DNA of 24,100 nt, taken from positions 1-24,100 of the forward strand of contig JBBITL010000068.1 of the NCBI GenBank assembly GCA_037440765.1, in the 5' to 3' direction. The position numbers and the translations under genes are program-made. The DNA comes from DTKY01 sp037440765 (lineage in GTDB: Bacteria; Acidobacteriota; Terriglobia; Bryobacterales; Bryobacteraceae). The notes below the pieces were generated by a model. That model saw only the letters and a program-made list of their open reading frames with translations, made no database searches and was not told the origin of the DNA. Shown here piece after piece: positions 1 through 8,306 of the stretch; the first letter of the stretch is position 1, and the number at the start of each line of letters is the position of its first letter.

Positions 1-1197
1 CTCCAGGTAGTCGCCGGGCAGTCCGAGCAATCTCATATTGGAGAGCTGCATGGCCAGCGCCGCCTGCGTCTCCAGCCCGATGACGAAGTTGCCGCTCAGG
101 TAGTTGTGCGCGCCGGCCAGTTCCGTCTCCGAGACGGGCTCGCTGACCAGCGTCTCCAGTTCGGCCATGACCGCCTGCAACGCAGGCTCCAGAACCTCGT
201 TCCACACCTGGGTGACGGTGGTGAAAAGACCGGCGCTCTTCCGGGGATCGTGGCTGCTGTGGGCGTCGTAGGCAAAGCCCTGCTTCTCGCGGATGTTCGT
301 GAACATACGCGAGCTGGCGCCGCCGCCCAGGATGGTGCTGGCCACCACCAGCGGGAAGTGGTCGGGATCGGTCCTGTCCACGCTGAGGCGGCCCACGCGG
401 ATGTCGGCCTGCACTGAACCCGGCCGGTCTATCAGCGTGATGCTGCGCGCCGCAGCCGGGAACCTGGGCTCAGGGCGCGCCACGAGGTCCTTAGCCTGCC
501 ATGCGGCGAAGCGGCGCATGATGAGGTCCAGCGCCTGATCGCGCGCGGGAATCGCGCCCAGCAGGACGAGCACGCCGTTGTTAGGCGCCAGGTGCGCGTC
601 GCGGAATGCCGTCAGGGCCCGGCAGTCGAGGCGCGCGATCGAATCCGGCGTGGGATTCTCCCGTGAGTAGGGATGCTCGCCGAAGACCACCTGAGCGAGC
701 TTCTGGTCCGCCCAGAAGGCGGCCTCTGAGCGCTCGGCCATCAGTTCCTGCGTCCGGCGGGACTGGTAGAGCCTGACCTCCTCTTCAGGAAAGGACGCTT
801 TCAGCGCGACGTCAGCCAGCAGGTCGAGCAGCTTCGGCAGGTTCTCGGCAAGCGCACCGGCAGAGACGGTCAGCCCGTCCGGGCCGGAAGACGCGCGCAG
901 GGCGCCGCCCAGGTCCGCAAGTTCCTCGGCGATCTGGCGTGATGTGCGCGTCACGGTGCCGTCGGTCAGCAGCGAAGCGGCTGCTTCAGAGAGGCCGGGG
1001 ATCTCCGGCGGGTCGAACTTGATTCCCGCCTCGAAGGCCAGCCGCAGCGTCACCAGCGGGAGGCGGTGGTCCTCCACCAGCACCAGGCGCAGGCCGTTTG
1101 GGAGTGTCGTTTCGAAGACCGAGGGCAGCTTGAACGGCGGCAGCGCTCCCGTCTCAGGGGGCTTGGTGCGATCGATCGTGAGACCCGCGCGCGTCAT
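1..1197 (-). CDS. M16 family peptidase-like protein, non-catalytic partner (3' end outside window)
   Basis: The 399 visible residues have the M16 (pitrilysin/processing-peptidase) fold: an N-terminal 'LPNGLRLVLVEDHRLPLV' strand and the later 'HLAPNNGVLVLLGA' segment that marks the end of the first M16 domain. The zinc site is lost. Where the active neighbour reads HLFEH, this protein reads EAAAS (about residues 71-75), so both His and the catalytic Glu are replaced. Such proteins usually pair with a catalytic M16 subunit and help bind substrate, as in mitochondrial processing peptidase alpha and bacterial M16B heterodimers. The ATG (1197-1195) overlaps the TGA of the catalytic gene by four bases, which fits co-translation of two subunits. 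There is no signal peptide, so it is probably cytoplasmic. The gene runs off the left edge still open, with the second domain mostly present. Family call is firm; the partner role is inferred. Confidence 0.9.
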   Translation of the reverse strand, partial: MTRAGLTIDRTKPPETGALPPFKLPSVFETTLPNGLRLVLVEDHRLPLVTLRLAFEAGIKFDPPEIPGLSEAAASLLTDGTVTRTSRQIAEELADLGGALRASSGPDGLTVSAGALAENLPKLLDLLADVALKASFPEEEVRLYQSRRTQELMAERSEAAFWADQKLAQVVFGEHPYSRENPTPDSIARLDCRALTAFRDAHLAPNNGVLVLLGAIPARDQALDLIMRRFAAWQAKDLVARPEPRFPAAARSITLIDRPGSVQADIRVGRLSVDRTDPDHFPLVVASTILGGGASSRMFTNIREKQGFAYDAHSSHDPRKSAGLFTTVTQVWNEVLEPALQAVMAELETLVSEPVSETELAGAHNYLSGNFVIGLETQAALAMQLSNMRLLGLPGDYLE

Positions 1198-2519
1198 GCC
1201 GCAGCCTCCTCCGCGCACGGCGCCGGAGCGATCTCCAGCGTGCAGCGCCTGCCGGGAACGCAGTACTTGGTGGCGGCGGCTTGCAGTCCGGCAGGCGTGA
1301 CTGCCAGCAAGGACGCCATCTCAGTATTGATGAGGCCGGGATCTCCATCCAGCAGTTCGTACTGGCCCAGCAGCCGGGCGCGCTGCATCGACCCCTGAAG
1401 CCGACCCAGAGCGGTTGCCCGGAGCAGAGTCCGGATTCGGTTGAGGTCTTTCTCCTCAACGCCTTCCTCCTGCACCCTGCCGATCTCCTCCTGAACCTGC
1501 CCGATAATGTCGGCGGCCTGGAAGGCGGGATTGTGAAGCAGCAGCATGGCGTACAGGCCAGGGTCCTTGTAGTCGCCGGCGCCGGCGAACGGCCAGCCGA
1601 GGTCGGCCTGGTACTGGACCACGGACTGCCTGCCCCTCACCAGGTTCTGCTGGAAACGGGAGCTTTCGCCGCCCGTCAACAGCACGTCCAGCATGACCAG
1701 CGCGTAGTAGTCCGGGCTCCGGCGCGCAGGCGCCCGGTAGCCGATCACCACGGCGGGCACCTGAGCCAGCCGGTCGTGATACACCTCGGAACGGGGCCCG
1801 GCGTCCTCCGGTTCCGCAAGATCCGGGCGCCCGGGCTGCGGCTGCGAGGGAATGTCGGCGAAGTACACGGCGATCAACCTCTTGGCCTCGGCGGGGTCCA
1901 GGTCGCCGGCCAGCACCAGCACGGCGTTGTTGGGCGCGTAGTAGGTTCTGAAGAAGGCAACGACATCCTCCACCGAAGCGGCGTCCAGGTCCTCGAACGA
2001 GCCGATCAGCGAGTGCGAGTTCTGCCAGTTGCGGAAAGCGACCTGGGGCCAGACGTCCACGATGGCGGTGTTGTAGGGCTGGTTGTCGAAGTTCCGCCTG
2101 CGTTCCTGCTTGACGGCGTCCTTCTGGTTGGCCAGGTTCTCTGCGTTGACGGCCAGCGAACGCATGCGGTCTGACTCCAGCCACAGGCCCACGGCCAGCT
2201 TGTTGGAGGGGAGCACCTCGAAGTAGTCGGTGAAGTCCGGGTGCGTGGAGCCGTTCATGGAGCCCCCGTTGGACTCAACCAGCTTGAAGTGCCGGCCCTT
2301 GGGGGCGTTGGCGCTGCCCTGGAACATCATGTGTTCGAACAGGTGCGCGAACCCGGTGCGGCCTTTCTCCTCCGAACGGGCCCCGACGCCGTAGATCAGG
2401 TAGATACTGACCACGGGCACCGACCGGTCGGGCGACAGGATCACGCGCAGACCGTTCGCCAGAGTGTATTTGTCGATGGGAATATTGAGGCTCGATGGGC
2501 CCAGGTTGTGTCGTGCCAC
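1194..2519 (-). CDS. M16 family zinc metallopeptidase, catalytic subunit
   Basis: A 441-residue M16B-type peptidase. The inverted zinc motif HxxEH is intact (H59, E62, H63), and the third zinc ligand is probably E139 in the 'VKQER' stretch about 76 residues later, the spacing usual for the family. The second M16 domain follows from about residue 240. The start is GTG at 2519, read as TAGTG with the last base of the polX stop, so translation is probably coupled. No signal peptide is visible; the N-terminus (MARHNLGPSS) is polar, which suggests a cytoplasmic peptidase for oligopeptides or presequence-like peptides. The adjacent downstream gene encodes an M16 protein without the zinc residues, so the working enzyme is probably a heterodimer. 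The substrate cannot be told from sequence. Confidence 0.93.
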   Translation of the reverse strand: MARHNLGPSSLNIPIDKYTLANGLRVILSPDRSVPVVSIYLIYGVGARSEEKGRTGFAHLFEHMMFQGSANAPKGRHFKLVESNGGSMNGSTHPDFTDYFEVLPSNKLAVGLWLESDRMRSLAVNAENLANQKDAVKQERRRNFDNQPYNTAIVDVWPQVAFRNWQNSHSLIGSFEDLDAASVEDVVAFFRTYYAPNNAVLVLAGDLDPAEAKRLIAVYFADIPSQPQPGRPDLAEPEDAGPRSEVYHDRLAQVPAVVIGYRAPARRSPDYYALVMLDVLLTGGESSRFQQNLVRGRQSVVQYQADLGWPFAGAGDYKDPGLYAMLLLHNPAFQAADIIGQVQEEIGRVQEEGVEEKDLNRIRTLLRATALGRLQGSMQRARLLGQYELLDGDPGLINTEMASLLAVTPAGLQAAATKYCVPGRRCTLEIAPAPCAEEAAA

Positions 2520-4225
2520 TAATTCCAGGATATCGCGGTGTTCAGGATGTCGGAGGACTCCAGCCAGCCGCGGCGCGCGGTTATCACGCCGTAGCGCATA
2601 TTGGCGAGGTGCCTGGGATGGTGGGCGTCGGTGGAGATGACGAACTTCACGCCCTTCTCCCTGGCGGCGCGGAGCAGCGCGGCGTCCAGATCCAGGCGCT
2701 CCGGGCTGGCGTTGATCTCGAAGGCCACGCGGCGTTCGGCGGCGCTGGCCGCGACGCGGTCGAAGTCAAACGGGAAAGCCTCGCGCTGCAACAGCAGCCG
2801 GCCGGTGGGGTGGGCCAGGACGCGAACATAGCGGCACTCCAGGGCGCGCAGCAGCCGCTCGGTCATGGCGGCGGGTTCCAGGTTCATGTAGCTGTGCACG
2901 CTGGCCACGACCACGTCCAGGGCCGCCAGCGCCTCGCCGTCCAGGTCCAAGGAGCCGTCCTTGCGGATGTCGCACTCGATGCCCGATAGCACGCGTATGC
3001 CCAGCGCCTGGTGGTCCAGCCGCCGCACGCGCTCGGCGAACTCGATAACGCGGGTTTCGTCGAGACCGTTGGCCATGGCCAGGGCTTTGGAATGGTCCGT
3101 GATGGCGATGTAGCGGTAGCCGAGAGCCCGGGCGGCCGCGGCCATTTCTTCGACGGAGGCGTGACCGTCGCTGGCGGTGGTGTGCATGTGCAGGTCCCCG
3201 CGGATGTCGGCGAGCTCGACCAGGCGCGGCAGGCGCCCGGCGGCGGCGGCTTCCACCTCGCCATGGTTCTCGCGAAGCTCCGGCGGTATCCAGGCCAGAC
3301 CCAGGGCCTGATAGACGCCCTCTTCCGTGTCTCCGGCTATCCGGGCGCCGTCGGCCTGGCGGAACAGCCCGTACTCGCTCAGCTTCAGGCCCGCTTTCTG
3401 GCAGCGCGCGCGCAGGGCGATGTTATGGTCCTTGCTGCCGGTGAAGTATTGCAGGGCGGCGCCGAAGCTCTCCGGGGCAAGCGCCCGCACGTCCACCTGC
3501 ATTCCTTCCGCTCCGAGCTTGGCGCTGGCCTTGCTGGGGCCTCTGCCGAGCACCTCGGTTACCTTGGGATGAGCGACGAAACGGTCAAGAGCCCCGGCGG
3601 CGCCGGGGCCGGTGACCAGCAGGTCCACGTCCCCGACGGTCTCCTTGCCGCGGCGCAGGCTCCCGGCCGGAGTCACACGGTCGATTCCCTTCCCCTCCAG
3701 CAGGTAGGCGGACAGCTCCGCGGCCGCCTCGCCGGCGAAGCTGAGCAGGAAGCGGCCCGCGCTCCTGCGGTAGTGCGCGATCGAGCGCAGCACCTTCTCC
3801 TCGAGCTTGGCGCCCATGCGGGGCAGCAGGCGGAGTTTCTGATCCAGGCACAGGCGCTCCAGGTCGTCCATGGTGCTGACCCGGTAATGCTCCCAGATAA
3901 GGGCGATGCTCTTCGGGCCGAGGCCCTGAATCTTGAGGAACTCAAGGGCGGTGGGAGGATACTTCTCCAGCAGTTGGTCCCGGCGCTCGAAGGAGCCGCG
4001 GGCGGCGATCTCCTTGAGGACCGCCTCCAGTCCCTTGCCGATGCCGGCTATTTCTGTGACACTGCGCGCGGGATCGTTCAGCAGGTCGATGATCCGTTCA
4101 GGGTGGCTCTCGATCGAACTGGCGCCGTTGCGGTAGCTGCGGATGCGGAACGGGTCCCCGCCGGCGATTTCCAACAGGTCCGCCGTCTCGGCGAGCAGGC
4201 GTGCGAAGTCCCTATTCCCGGTCAC
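2519..4225 (-). CDS. polX: DNA polymerase/3'-5' exonuclease PolX
   Basis: A 568-residue bacterial family X polymerase, full length for the family. It fills short gaps in base-excision repair and removes 3' ends through a second active site. The N-terminal 8-kDa region has the usual 'DLLEIAGGDPFRIRSYRNGA' pattern (17-36), and helix-hairpin-helix turns are at 59-67 and 99-107. The polymerase site is GS-x-RRG...GDVDLL, with D199 and D201, and the third Asp is D245; GSKDHN (263-268) lies in the nucleotide pocket. The C-terminal PHP domain keeps its metal ligands: H346, H348, D353, H378, E417, H444, H472, D533 and H535, so exonuclease activity is expected. The start is GTG at 4225, overlapping the end of the cation transporter gene by 14 bases, with GGAAG upstream. 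An ATG start would need truncation of the conserved N-terminus. Confidence 0.97.
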   Translation of the reverse strand: MTGNRDFARLLAETADLLEIAGGDPFRIRSYRNGASSIESHPERIIDLLNDPARSVTEIAGIGKGLEAVLKEIAARGSFERRDQLLEKYPPTALEFLKIQGLGPKSIALIWEHYRVSTMDDLERLCLDQKLRLLPRMGAKLEEKVLRSIAHYRRSAGRFLLSFAGEAAAELSAYLLEGKGIDRVTPAGSLRRGKETVGDVDLLVTGPGAAGALDRFVAHPKVTEVLGRGPSKASAKLGAEGMQVDVRALAPESFGAALQYFTGSKDHNIALRARCQKAGLKLSEYGLFRQADGARIAGDTEEGVYQALGLAWIPPELRENHGEVEAAAAGRLPRLVELADIRGDLHMHTTASDGHASVEEMAAAARALGYRYIAITDHSKALAMANGLDETRVIEFAERVRRLDHQALGIRVLSGIECDIRKDGSLDLDGEALAALDVVVASVHSYMNLEPAAMTERLLRALECRYVRVLAHPTGRLLLQREAFPFDFDRVAASAAERRVAFEINASPERLDLDAALLRAAREKGVKFVISTDAHHPRHLANMRYGVITARRGWLESSDILNTAISWN

Positions 4226-5117
4226 GGGGCGCCGCTTCCATCAGCGGCGGATACGGCTCGACATGAACCAGAACGTCCGCCACCCAATCCAGTTCGTCCA
4301 CCACCCGGTCGCGCACCGACATGGCGAGGTCGTGCGAGGCGCGGACGGTCAAGGAGGGGTCCACTTCCAGGTGCAGGTCCACGTGATGCTTCAAGCCGGT
4401 GTTGCGGGCGAAGCACTTCTCCACGCCCAGGACTCCGGGAACCCCCATGGCCACGCGCCGGATCTCGTCCATCAGGGCGGGAGCGGGCATGGTGTCCATC
4501 AGTTGATAGGTGGTGTTGCGAACCACGCGCAGCCCGAGGAACACGACGATGAGGCCCACGGCGAAGCCGCCGTAGTGGTCGGCCGCCGCGAAGCGCCGCG
4601 GGTCGTAGAGGGCGAGCCCGACCCCCGCCATCGCGGTGCAGCCGGAGAGCACGTCCACCATGTCGTTCCAGGCGTCGGCCACCAGCGCGGTGCTCCTGGC
4701 CCTGCGGCCGAGGTGGAACTTGACGGGCGCCAGCGTCCCCTTGAAGGCGATGGAGGCGACCAGCGGCCAGATGGCGTAGGAGGCCGGAGCTGCATCGTGC
4801 GAACTCAGGTTCGCGAGCGAGCGCACGCAGATGATGGCGCCCGTTGCAGCGAGCAGCATCCCCACCGCTCCACCCATCAGGGTCTCCAGCCGCCCGTGGC
4901 CGTAAGGGTGATTGGCGTCGGGCGGCTTGCCCGCAACCACCAGCCCGAACAGCACGACGCTGGAAGCGAAGATGTCGCCGGCCGACTCGACGCCGTCGGC
5001 GACCACGGCCGTAGAGCTGGCCATCAGGCCCACCACGATTTTGGTCGCGGCGAGCAGGGCGCAGATGCCCATGCTGAGGAGAGCAACCCGCTTACCCAGG
5101 CTGTAGGCCGTGGCCAT
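4212..5117 (-). CDS. Cation diffusion facilitator (CDF) family divalent metal transporter
   Basis: A 301-residue inner-membrane proton/metal antiporter of the CDF family, with about six membrane helices (starting near residues 12-32 and 50-64) and a C-terminal cytoplasmic ferredoxin-like domain from about 210 that ends in the usual 'HVEPYPP' segment. The family pattern HPYGHGRLE (70-78) is present. The transport-site positions differ from the common His-Asp pairs: helix 2 reads D41-x2-E44-x3-D48 and helix 5 reads D148-x2-N151-x3-D155, so the metal preference (Zn, Fe, Mn, Co) is not clear. I chose ATG 5117; longer reading in the same frame runs into the M14 gene and has no CDF similarity. It starts 17 bases after the M14 stop, so it belongs to the same operon. 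Confidence 0.93.
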   Translation of the reverse strand: MATAYSLGKRVALLSMGICALLAATKIVVGLMASSTAVVADGVESAGDIFASSVVLFGLVVAGKPPDANHPYGHGRLETLMGGAVGMLLAATGAIICVRSLANLSSHDAAPASYAIWPLVASIAFKGTLAPVKFHLGRRARSTALVADAWNDMVDVLSGCTAMAGVGLALYDPRRFAAADHYGGFAVGLIVVFLGLRVVRNTTYQLMDTMPAPALMDEIRRVAMGVPGVLGVEKCFARNTGLKHHVDLHLEVDPSLTVRASHDLAMSVRDRVVDELDWVADVLVHVEPYPPLMEAAPRDRE

Positions 5118-5134
5118 GACCGCAGGATAACAGG

Positions 5135-7852
5135 TTACGGCAGAGAGACCGTCTGCGCGCCGCCGTACAGCAGACCGTTGAACAGAAGCTTGAACGTGGC
5201 GTGCGGCTGTGCCCGGAACGCCACTTCCGTTCCGAGCAGGATCACCTTCCCCTTGCCCAGTGCGGTCTCGGCAATGGCGGTGCCGCCATCCAGGTAATGC
5301 TGTCCCCAGGCCCAGCCGCTGACGAGCGTTTCCGGTCCCCTGAACCAGCCCACGGCAGAGGTCTTCCTGAGCGCCGCGTCCGGCTCCAGCCGGAACACCG
5401 GACTGTTGTTGAAGAACACGTGAACCTGCCCGGGCATGCCGTAAGCCAGGGGGTTGGTGTTGTCCACGGTCATTCTGAGAAGTGAGCCCGGCACGAAGTA
5501 CCTCTCGCGAGGGAGCGGCCGCTCGGCGCCGTCGGAACCCCTCTCGCTGAGGTGGTTTCTCACCGGCAGGCCGAGGAACTCGGCCATCCCCGTGGAGCTG
5601 CCGATGGTGACGATGGACCCGCCGGCCTCCACGAACGCCTTGACCTGGGGCATGGTGCGGTCCTCGGTGATCCGTCCCAGCCACGCGCGATACTGCTCGG
5701 GGACCGCGCCGGGGTCCGGTCCGCCGGGTTTCGCCCCGCGGCCCGCCCGCGCCACGCCGTCGGTGAACACCAGCACGTCGAACCTGTCTCCGAGGTTGCC
5801 GGCGTCGAGCGTCTGCGGGAAGACCACATCGAAGGGAAACTCGAACTGCTCCAGCAGCCAGCGCGTCCAGCCGGAGGTCATCGAGCCGCCGTACTGATCA
5901 TACAGGCCGATGCGTACAGGCTTCAGCTTCCACGCTTCCCCGCGAGGCGCCGCGGCCAGAGCCTGGGAAGCGACCCCCAGTTCCTGCGCTCCCCGCTCGA
6001 GGATCGGACGCGCGCGCGGACCGGCAGGAACCCAGACGGCCCCGGCCCGCTCGGACCCCTTCAGCCAGTAGGCCTCCGCTCCCGCCTTGAGCAGCCGGTT
6101 CACCACGATGAACGAATTGTTGATGCGGTTGTCGATCAGGTACCCCGCCGGGCTGGAAGGGCCGCTGATCGAGGCGGGGGGCGGCGACAGCAGTCCGGTC
6201 ACCTCCGCGAACGGCCCGTCGAACCCGTCCAGGATGCGGTCGAACTCCACGCCCATCTGCAAAGCCAGCGTCCAGCCTGCCGTGTCATAAGGCGGATTGG
6301 GCGGCCCGCCGGGGTAGCGGAAGTCGTGAGGGTGGTCCTGCGGCTCGAACATGTCCATCACGTGCGGCCGGAAGGCCTGAGCCGTCTTGATGACGAAGGA
6401 GCCCGCCGGATAGCTCCTGCCGCCCGCCTCGAAAGCCGCTGCCGCCCTGAGGACTTTAACGCCGGTCTTCAGCAGCGCGTTGACGAAAACGGTCGCCGTG
6501 GGGAAGTCAGCCTGGCTGGAGGGGATGATGTAGCCGCGGGGGTCGCGGCGGGCCGGGTCGCGCAGGACGCTCTCGTAGAGCGAGGCAGGCAGCGGCCGCG
6601 CCGCGGAGGCCGCCTGGAGCGCTTCGATACGCTTGGGCGTCACTGTCCAATTGTCCCGGCTGCCCTTTTCGATCGAATTCATACCCATGCGCCAGATGTT
6701 GAACAGGAACGTCTCCCGGTAGCGGCTCGCAACGTCGAGTACGGCGCGGTTGTTGGTGATCGAGTAGTCGATCGACTGGCGGTAGTGCCACCTCTGCGGG
6801 GCGATGGGCATGGGCCAGTCGCCCGTGGGCAACTGCTTGTCGGCGACCAGGGGGATCTCCATGGGCGTCGGGTTCCCGATGATTTCGGTGAGTATCCCGA
6901 TCATGTTGTGAAAGTACGTGGTGGTGCGCAGCCCGCCGTTCCACCAGGTCGAATAGTTGGCTGCCGAGCGCATAACCGAGCCGCCCTTGCCCTCGGCTAC
7001 CAGCCGGCTGTGCATGGCCGTGCCCACCAGTTCGACCCCCAAAGGCACCAGAGGGTCGAAGTGGTAGTTGAACGGGTCCCGGAATGGAGGCATGAAGACC
7101 ACCGTGCCGGGCGGCGCGGTCTGGTGGTGGTTGTACACGATCTGTGGAAACCACTCCAGGAACAACTGGCGGTTCATGTTGGTGGTCTCCGGCATGTTGG
7201 ACATGTAGAAATCGCGGTTGTTGTCGTGCCCTATGTACTTCTGATACAGGCGCGGCAGGTTGCCGGTGCTGCGCCTGGCCGGGTCGCTCTCGCGCATGTA
7301 CCAGCCGGCCACCAGGTCCTGGCCGTCCGGATTGGCCGCCACGCACAGCAGGATCACGTCGTCCAGGAACCGCAGGGTCTCCGGGTCGTTCAGGCTGACC
7401 ATCTGGTAGACCATCTCCATGAGCTGCTGCGAACCCACGGTCTCGGTGGCGTGCAGGCCGCCGTCGATCCAGACCACTGCCCTGCCCTCGCGCGCCAGCG
7501 CCCGGGCCTGCGCCTCGGTCAGGCCTTCGGCCAGCGCCAGCCGCCGCGAAATCTCTTTGTAGCGGTTGAGGTTTCTGATATTGGCCGGGGAGCTGATGAC
7601 GGCCATGTACTGCCGTCTGCCCTCGGCGGTCGGTCCGATGTCCACCAGGTTCATGCGATCGGACTCGGTGGCCAGATTCTTCCAGTAGGCCTCCAGTTGG
7701 GCGTAGCTGGCCATCTGGTAGTCGTCGCCTATCCGGAAGCCGAGCGCCTGTCTGGGGTCGGTGACCTTGGGCGCGGGCTGGCCCGCCAGCGGCCAGCACA
7801 GGACAGCCGCCGCCAGAATGACAGGCAAATGCTGAAAGGTTCGTATTCTCAT
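5135..7852 (-). CDS. Secreted M14 family zinc carboxypeptidase with large C-terminal domain
   Basis: A 905-residue exported metallopeptidase. Residues 1-24 form a signal peptide (MRIR, then a hydrophobic stretch, ending PLAG), leaving Gln25 as the predicted new N-terminus. The M14 catalytic domain (about 40-400) has the zinc ligands H134 and E137 in HATE, and a His in NHH (242/243). It also has NPDG (174-177), NNRD (211-214) with the substrate-binding Arg, and the catalytic Glu E323 in LTEIIGN. About 500 more residues follow; the part from about 660 has an alternating strand/helix pattern with 'FDVLVFTDG' and 'GSIVTIGSSTG', resembling a class I glutamine-amidotransferase-like fold without an obvious Cys nucleophile. 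ATG 7852 is preferred because it begins the signal peptide; upstream in-frame codons belong to the divergent spacer and hfq region. First gene of the left operon. Confidence 0.93.
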   Translation of the reverse strand: MRIRTFQHLPVILAAAVLCWPLAGQPAPKVTDPRQALGFRIGDDYQMASYAQLEAYWKNLATESDRMNLVDIGPTAEGRRQYMAVISSPANIRNLNRYKEISRRLALAEGLTEAQARALAREGRAVVWIDGGLHATETVGSQQLMEMVYQMVSLNDPETLRFLDDVILLCVAANPDGQDLVAGWYMRESDPARRSTGNLPRLYQKYIGHDNNRDFYMSNMPETTNMNRQLFLEWFPQIVYNHHQTAPPGTVVFMPPFRDPFNYHFDPLVPLGVELVGTAMHSRLVAEGKGGSVMRSAANYSTWWNGGLRTTTYFHNMIGILTEIIGNPTPMEIPLVADKQLPTGDWPMPIAPQRWHYRQSIDYSITNNRAVLDVASRYRETFLFNIWRMGMNSIEKGSRDNWTVTPKRIEALQAASAARPLPASLYESVLRDPARRDPRGYIIPSSQADFPTATVFVNALLKTGVKVLRAAAAFEAGGRSYPAGSFVIKTAQAFRPHVMDMFEPQDHPHDFRYPGGPPNPPYDTAGWTLALQMGVEFDRILDGFDGPFAEVTGLLSPPPASISGPSSPAGYLIDNRINNSFIVVNRLLKAGAEAYWLKGSERAGAVWVPAGPRARPILERGAQELGVASQALAAAPRGEAWKLKPVRIGLYDQYGGSMTSGWTRWLLEQFEFPFDVVFPQTLDAGNLGDRFDVLVFTDGVARAGRGAKPGGPDPGAVPEQYRAWLGRITEDRTMPQVKAFVEAGGSIVTIGSSTGMAEFLGLPVRNHLSERGSDGAERPLPRERYFVPGSLLRMTVDNTNPLAYGMPGQVHVFFNNSPVFRLEPDAALRKTSAVGWFRGPETLVSGWAWGQHYLDGGTAIAETALGKGKVILLGTEVAFRAQPHATFKLLFNGLLYGGAQTVSLP

Positions 7853-7871
7853 GGTTTGGGACCGATCTCTG

Positions 7872-7877
7872 ATTATG
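7872..7877 (-). promoter_or_regulatory. Candidate -10 box for the M14-CDF-polX-M16 operon
   Basis: The minus strand reads CATAAT here, five of six bases matching TATAAT, in a GC-rich spacer. It lies 19 bases before the M14 ATG, giving a short leader of about a dozen bases. No good -35 box is seen at 16-18 bases distance, so the call rests on one hexamer and on the need for a promoter between divergent genes. Confidence 0.3.
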
Positions 7878-7914
7878 CCCCGCTTCTGGCCGGGCGCGCC
7901 TCCCTGCGCTTTGG

Positions 7915-7923
7915 TGCTAGAAT
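7915..7923 (+). promoter_or_regulatory. Candidate extended -10 promoter for hfq
   Basis: The plus strand reads TGCTAGAAT, a TGn extended -10 followed by a four-of-six match to TATAAT (TAGAAT). There is no TTGACA-like -35 at the usual spacing, but extended -10 promoters can do without one. Transcription would begin near 7930 and give an hfq leader of about 50 bases. The whole intergenic region 7853-7979 is only 127 bases and must serve both directions. Confidence 0.35.
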
Positions 7924-7979
7924 TCGAAGGTGACCGGGTAGGTGACGGCCCGCATATGCCGGACCAGAAGGATGCAGGC

Positions 7980-8285
7980 ATGGACAAACTGGCGCAAAAC
8001 ATCCAAGAATCTTTTCTAAATAGCGCGCGCAAGGACAAGACGTACCTTACGATCTACCTGATGAGCGGGGTGAAGTTGTCTGGTCGAATCAGGAGTTTCG
8101 ACAAATACTCTGTGGTGCTGGAGAGTAATAACCAGGAGCAGCTGGTTTTCAAGCACGCGATCTCGACCGTGGTGATCTCCAAGGCCGCTCATTCGTTCGC
8201 CGCGGCGTCTCACGCCCAGGCGACCAGCCATGCGGCCGCGCCTCACGCCGGACATTCCGCCGCCCAAGGCGAGCCCGGCAGCTAG
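7980..8285 (+). CDS. hfq: RNA chaperone Hfq
   Basis: A 101-residue Sm-fold RNA chaperone that helps small RNAs pair with mRNAs as a hexameric ring. The Sm core fills residues 5-68: NIQESFLN (7-14) forms the N-terminal helix end, FDKYSVVLE (40-48) is the Sm1 region, and FKHAIST (57-63) is the Hfq-specific Sm2 signature, equivalent to YKHAIST in Escherichia coli. The last 30 residues are rich in Ala, Ser and His (five His) and look disordered. I chose ATG 7980 because AGAAGGA sits 8 bases upstream and the protein then starts at the family-typical MDKLAQNIQ; an ATG at 7956 would add eight residues. hflX follows 21 bases after the stop, the same order as in many proteobacteria. Confidence 0.96.
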   Translation: MDKLAQNIQESFLNSARKDKTYLTIYLMSGVKLSGRIRSFDKYSVVLESNNQEQLVFKHAISTVVISKAAHSFAAASHAQATSHAAAPHAGHSAAQGEPGS

Positions 8286-8306
8286 CCGGGCGCTCGCGGG
8301 AGAGCT

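Noticed and set aside
3011..4552. A 513-codon open frame on the plus strand opposite polX and the CDF gene
   Set aside because: Same shadow effect; it crosses two real genes on the other strand and has no recognisable domain or ribosome-binding site.
5118..5684. N-terminal extension of the CDF gene in the same frame up to 5684
   Set aside because: The extra residues overlap the M14 gene in another frame, are Arg/Gly rich and lie before a standard CDF N-terminus at ATG 5117.
5552..7933. A 793-codon open frame on the plus strand opposite the M14 peptidase gene
   Set aside because: It is antisense to a well-supported gene and its translation is rich in Arg, Gly, His and Val without domain motifs, as expected for GC-rich DNA where the third codon positions are G or C.
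7853..8038. Upstream extension of the M14 gene to 8038
   Set aside because: It would overlap hfq on the opposite strand and hide the clear signal peptide that begins at ATG 7852.
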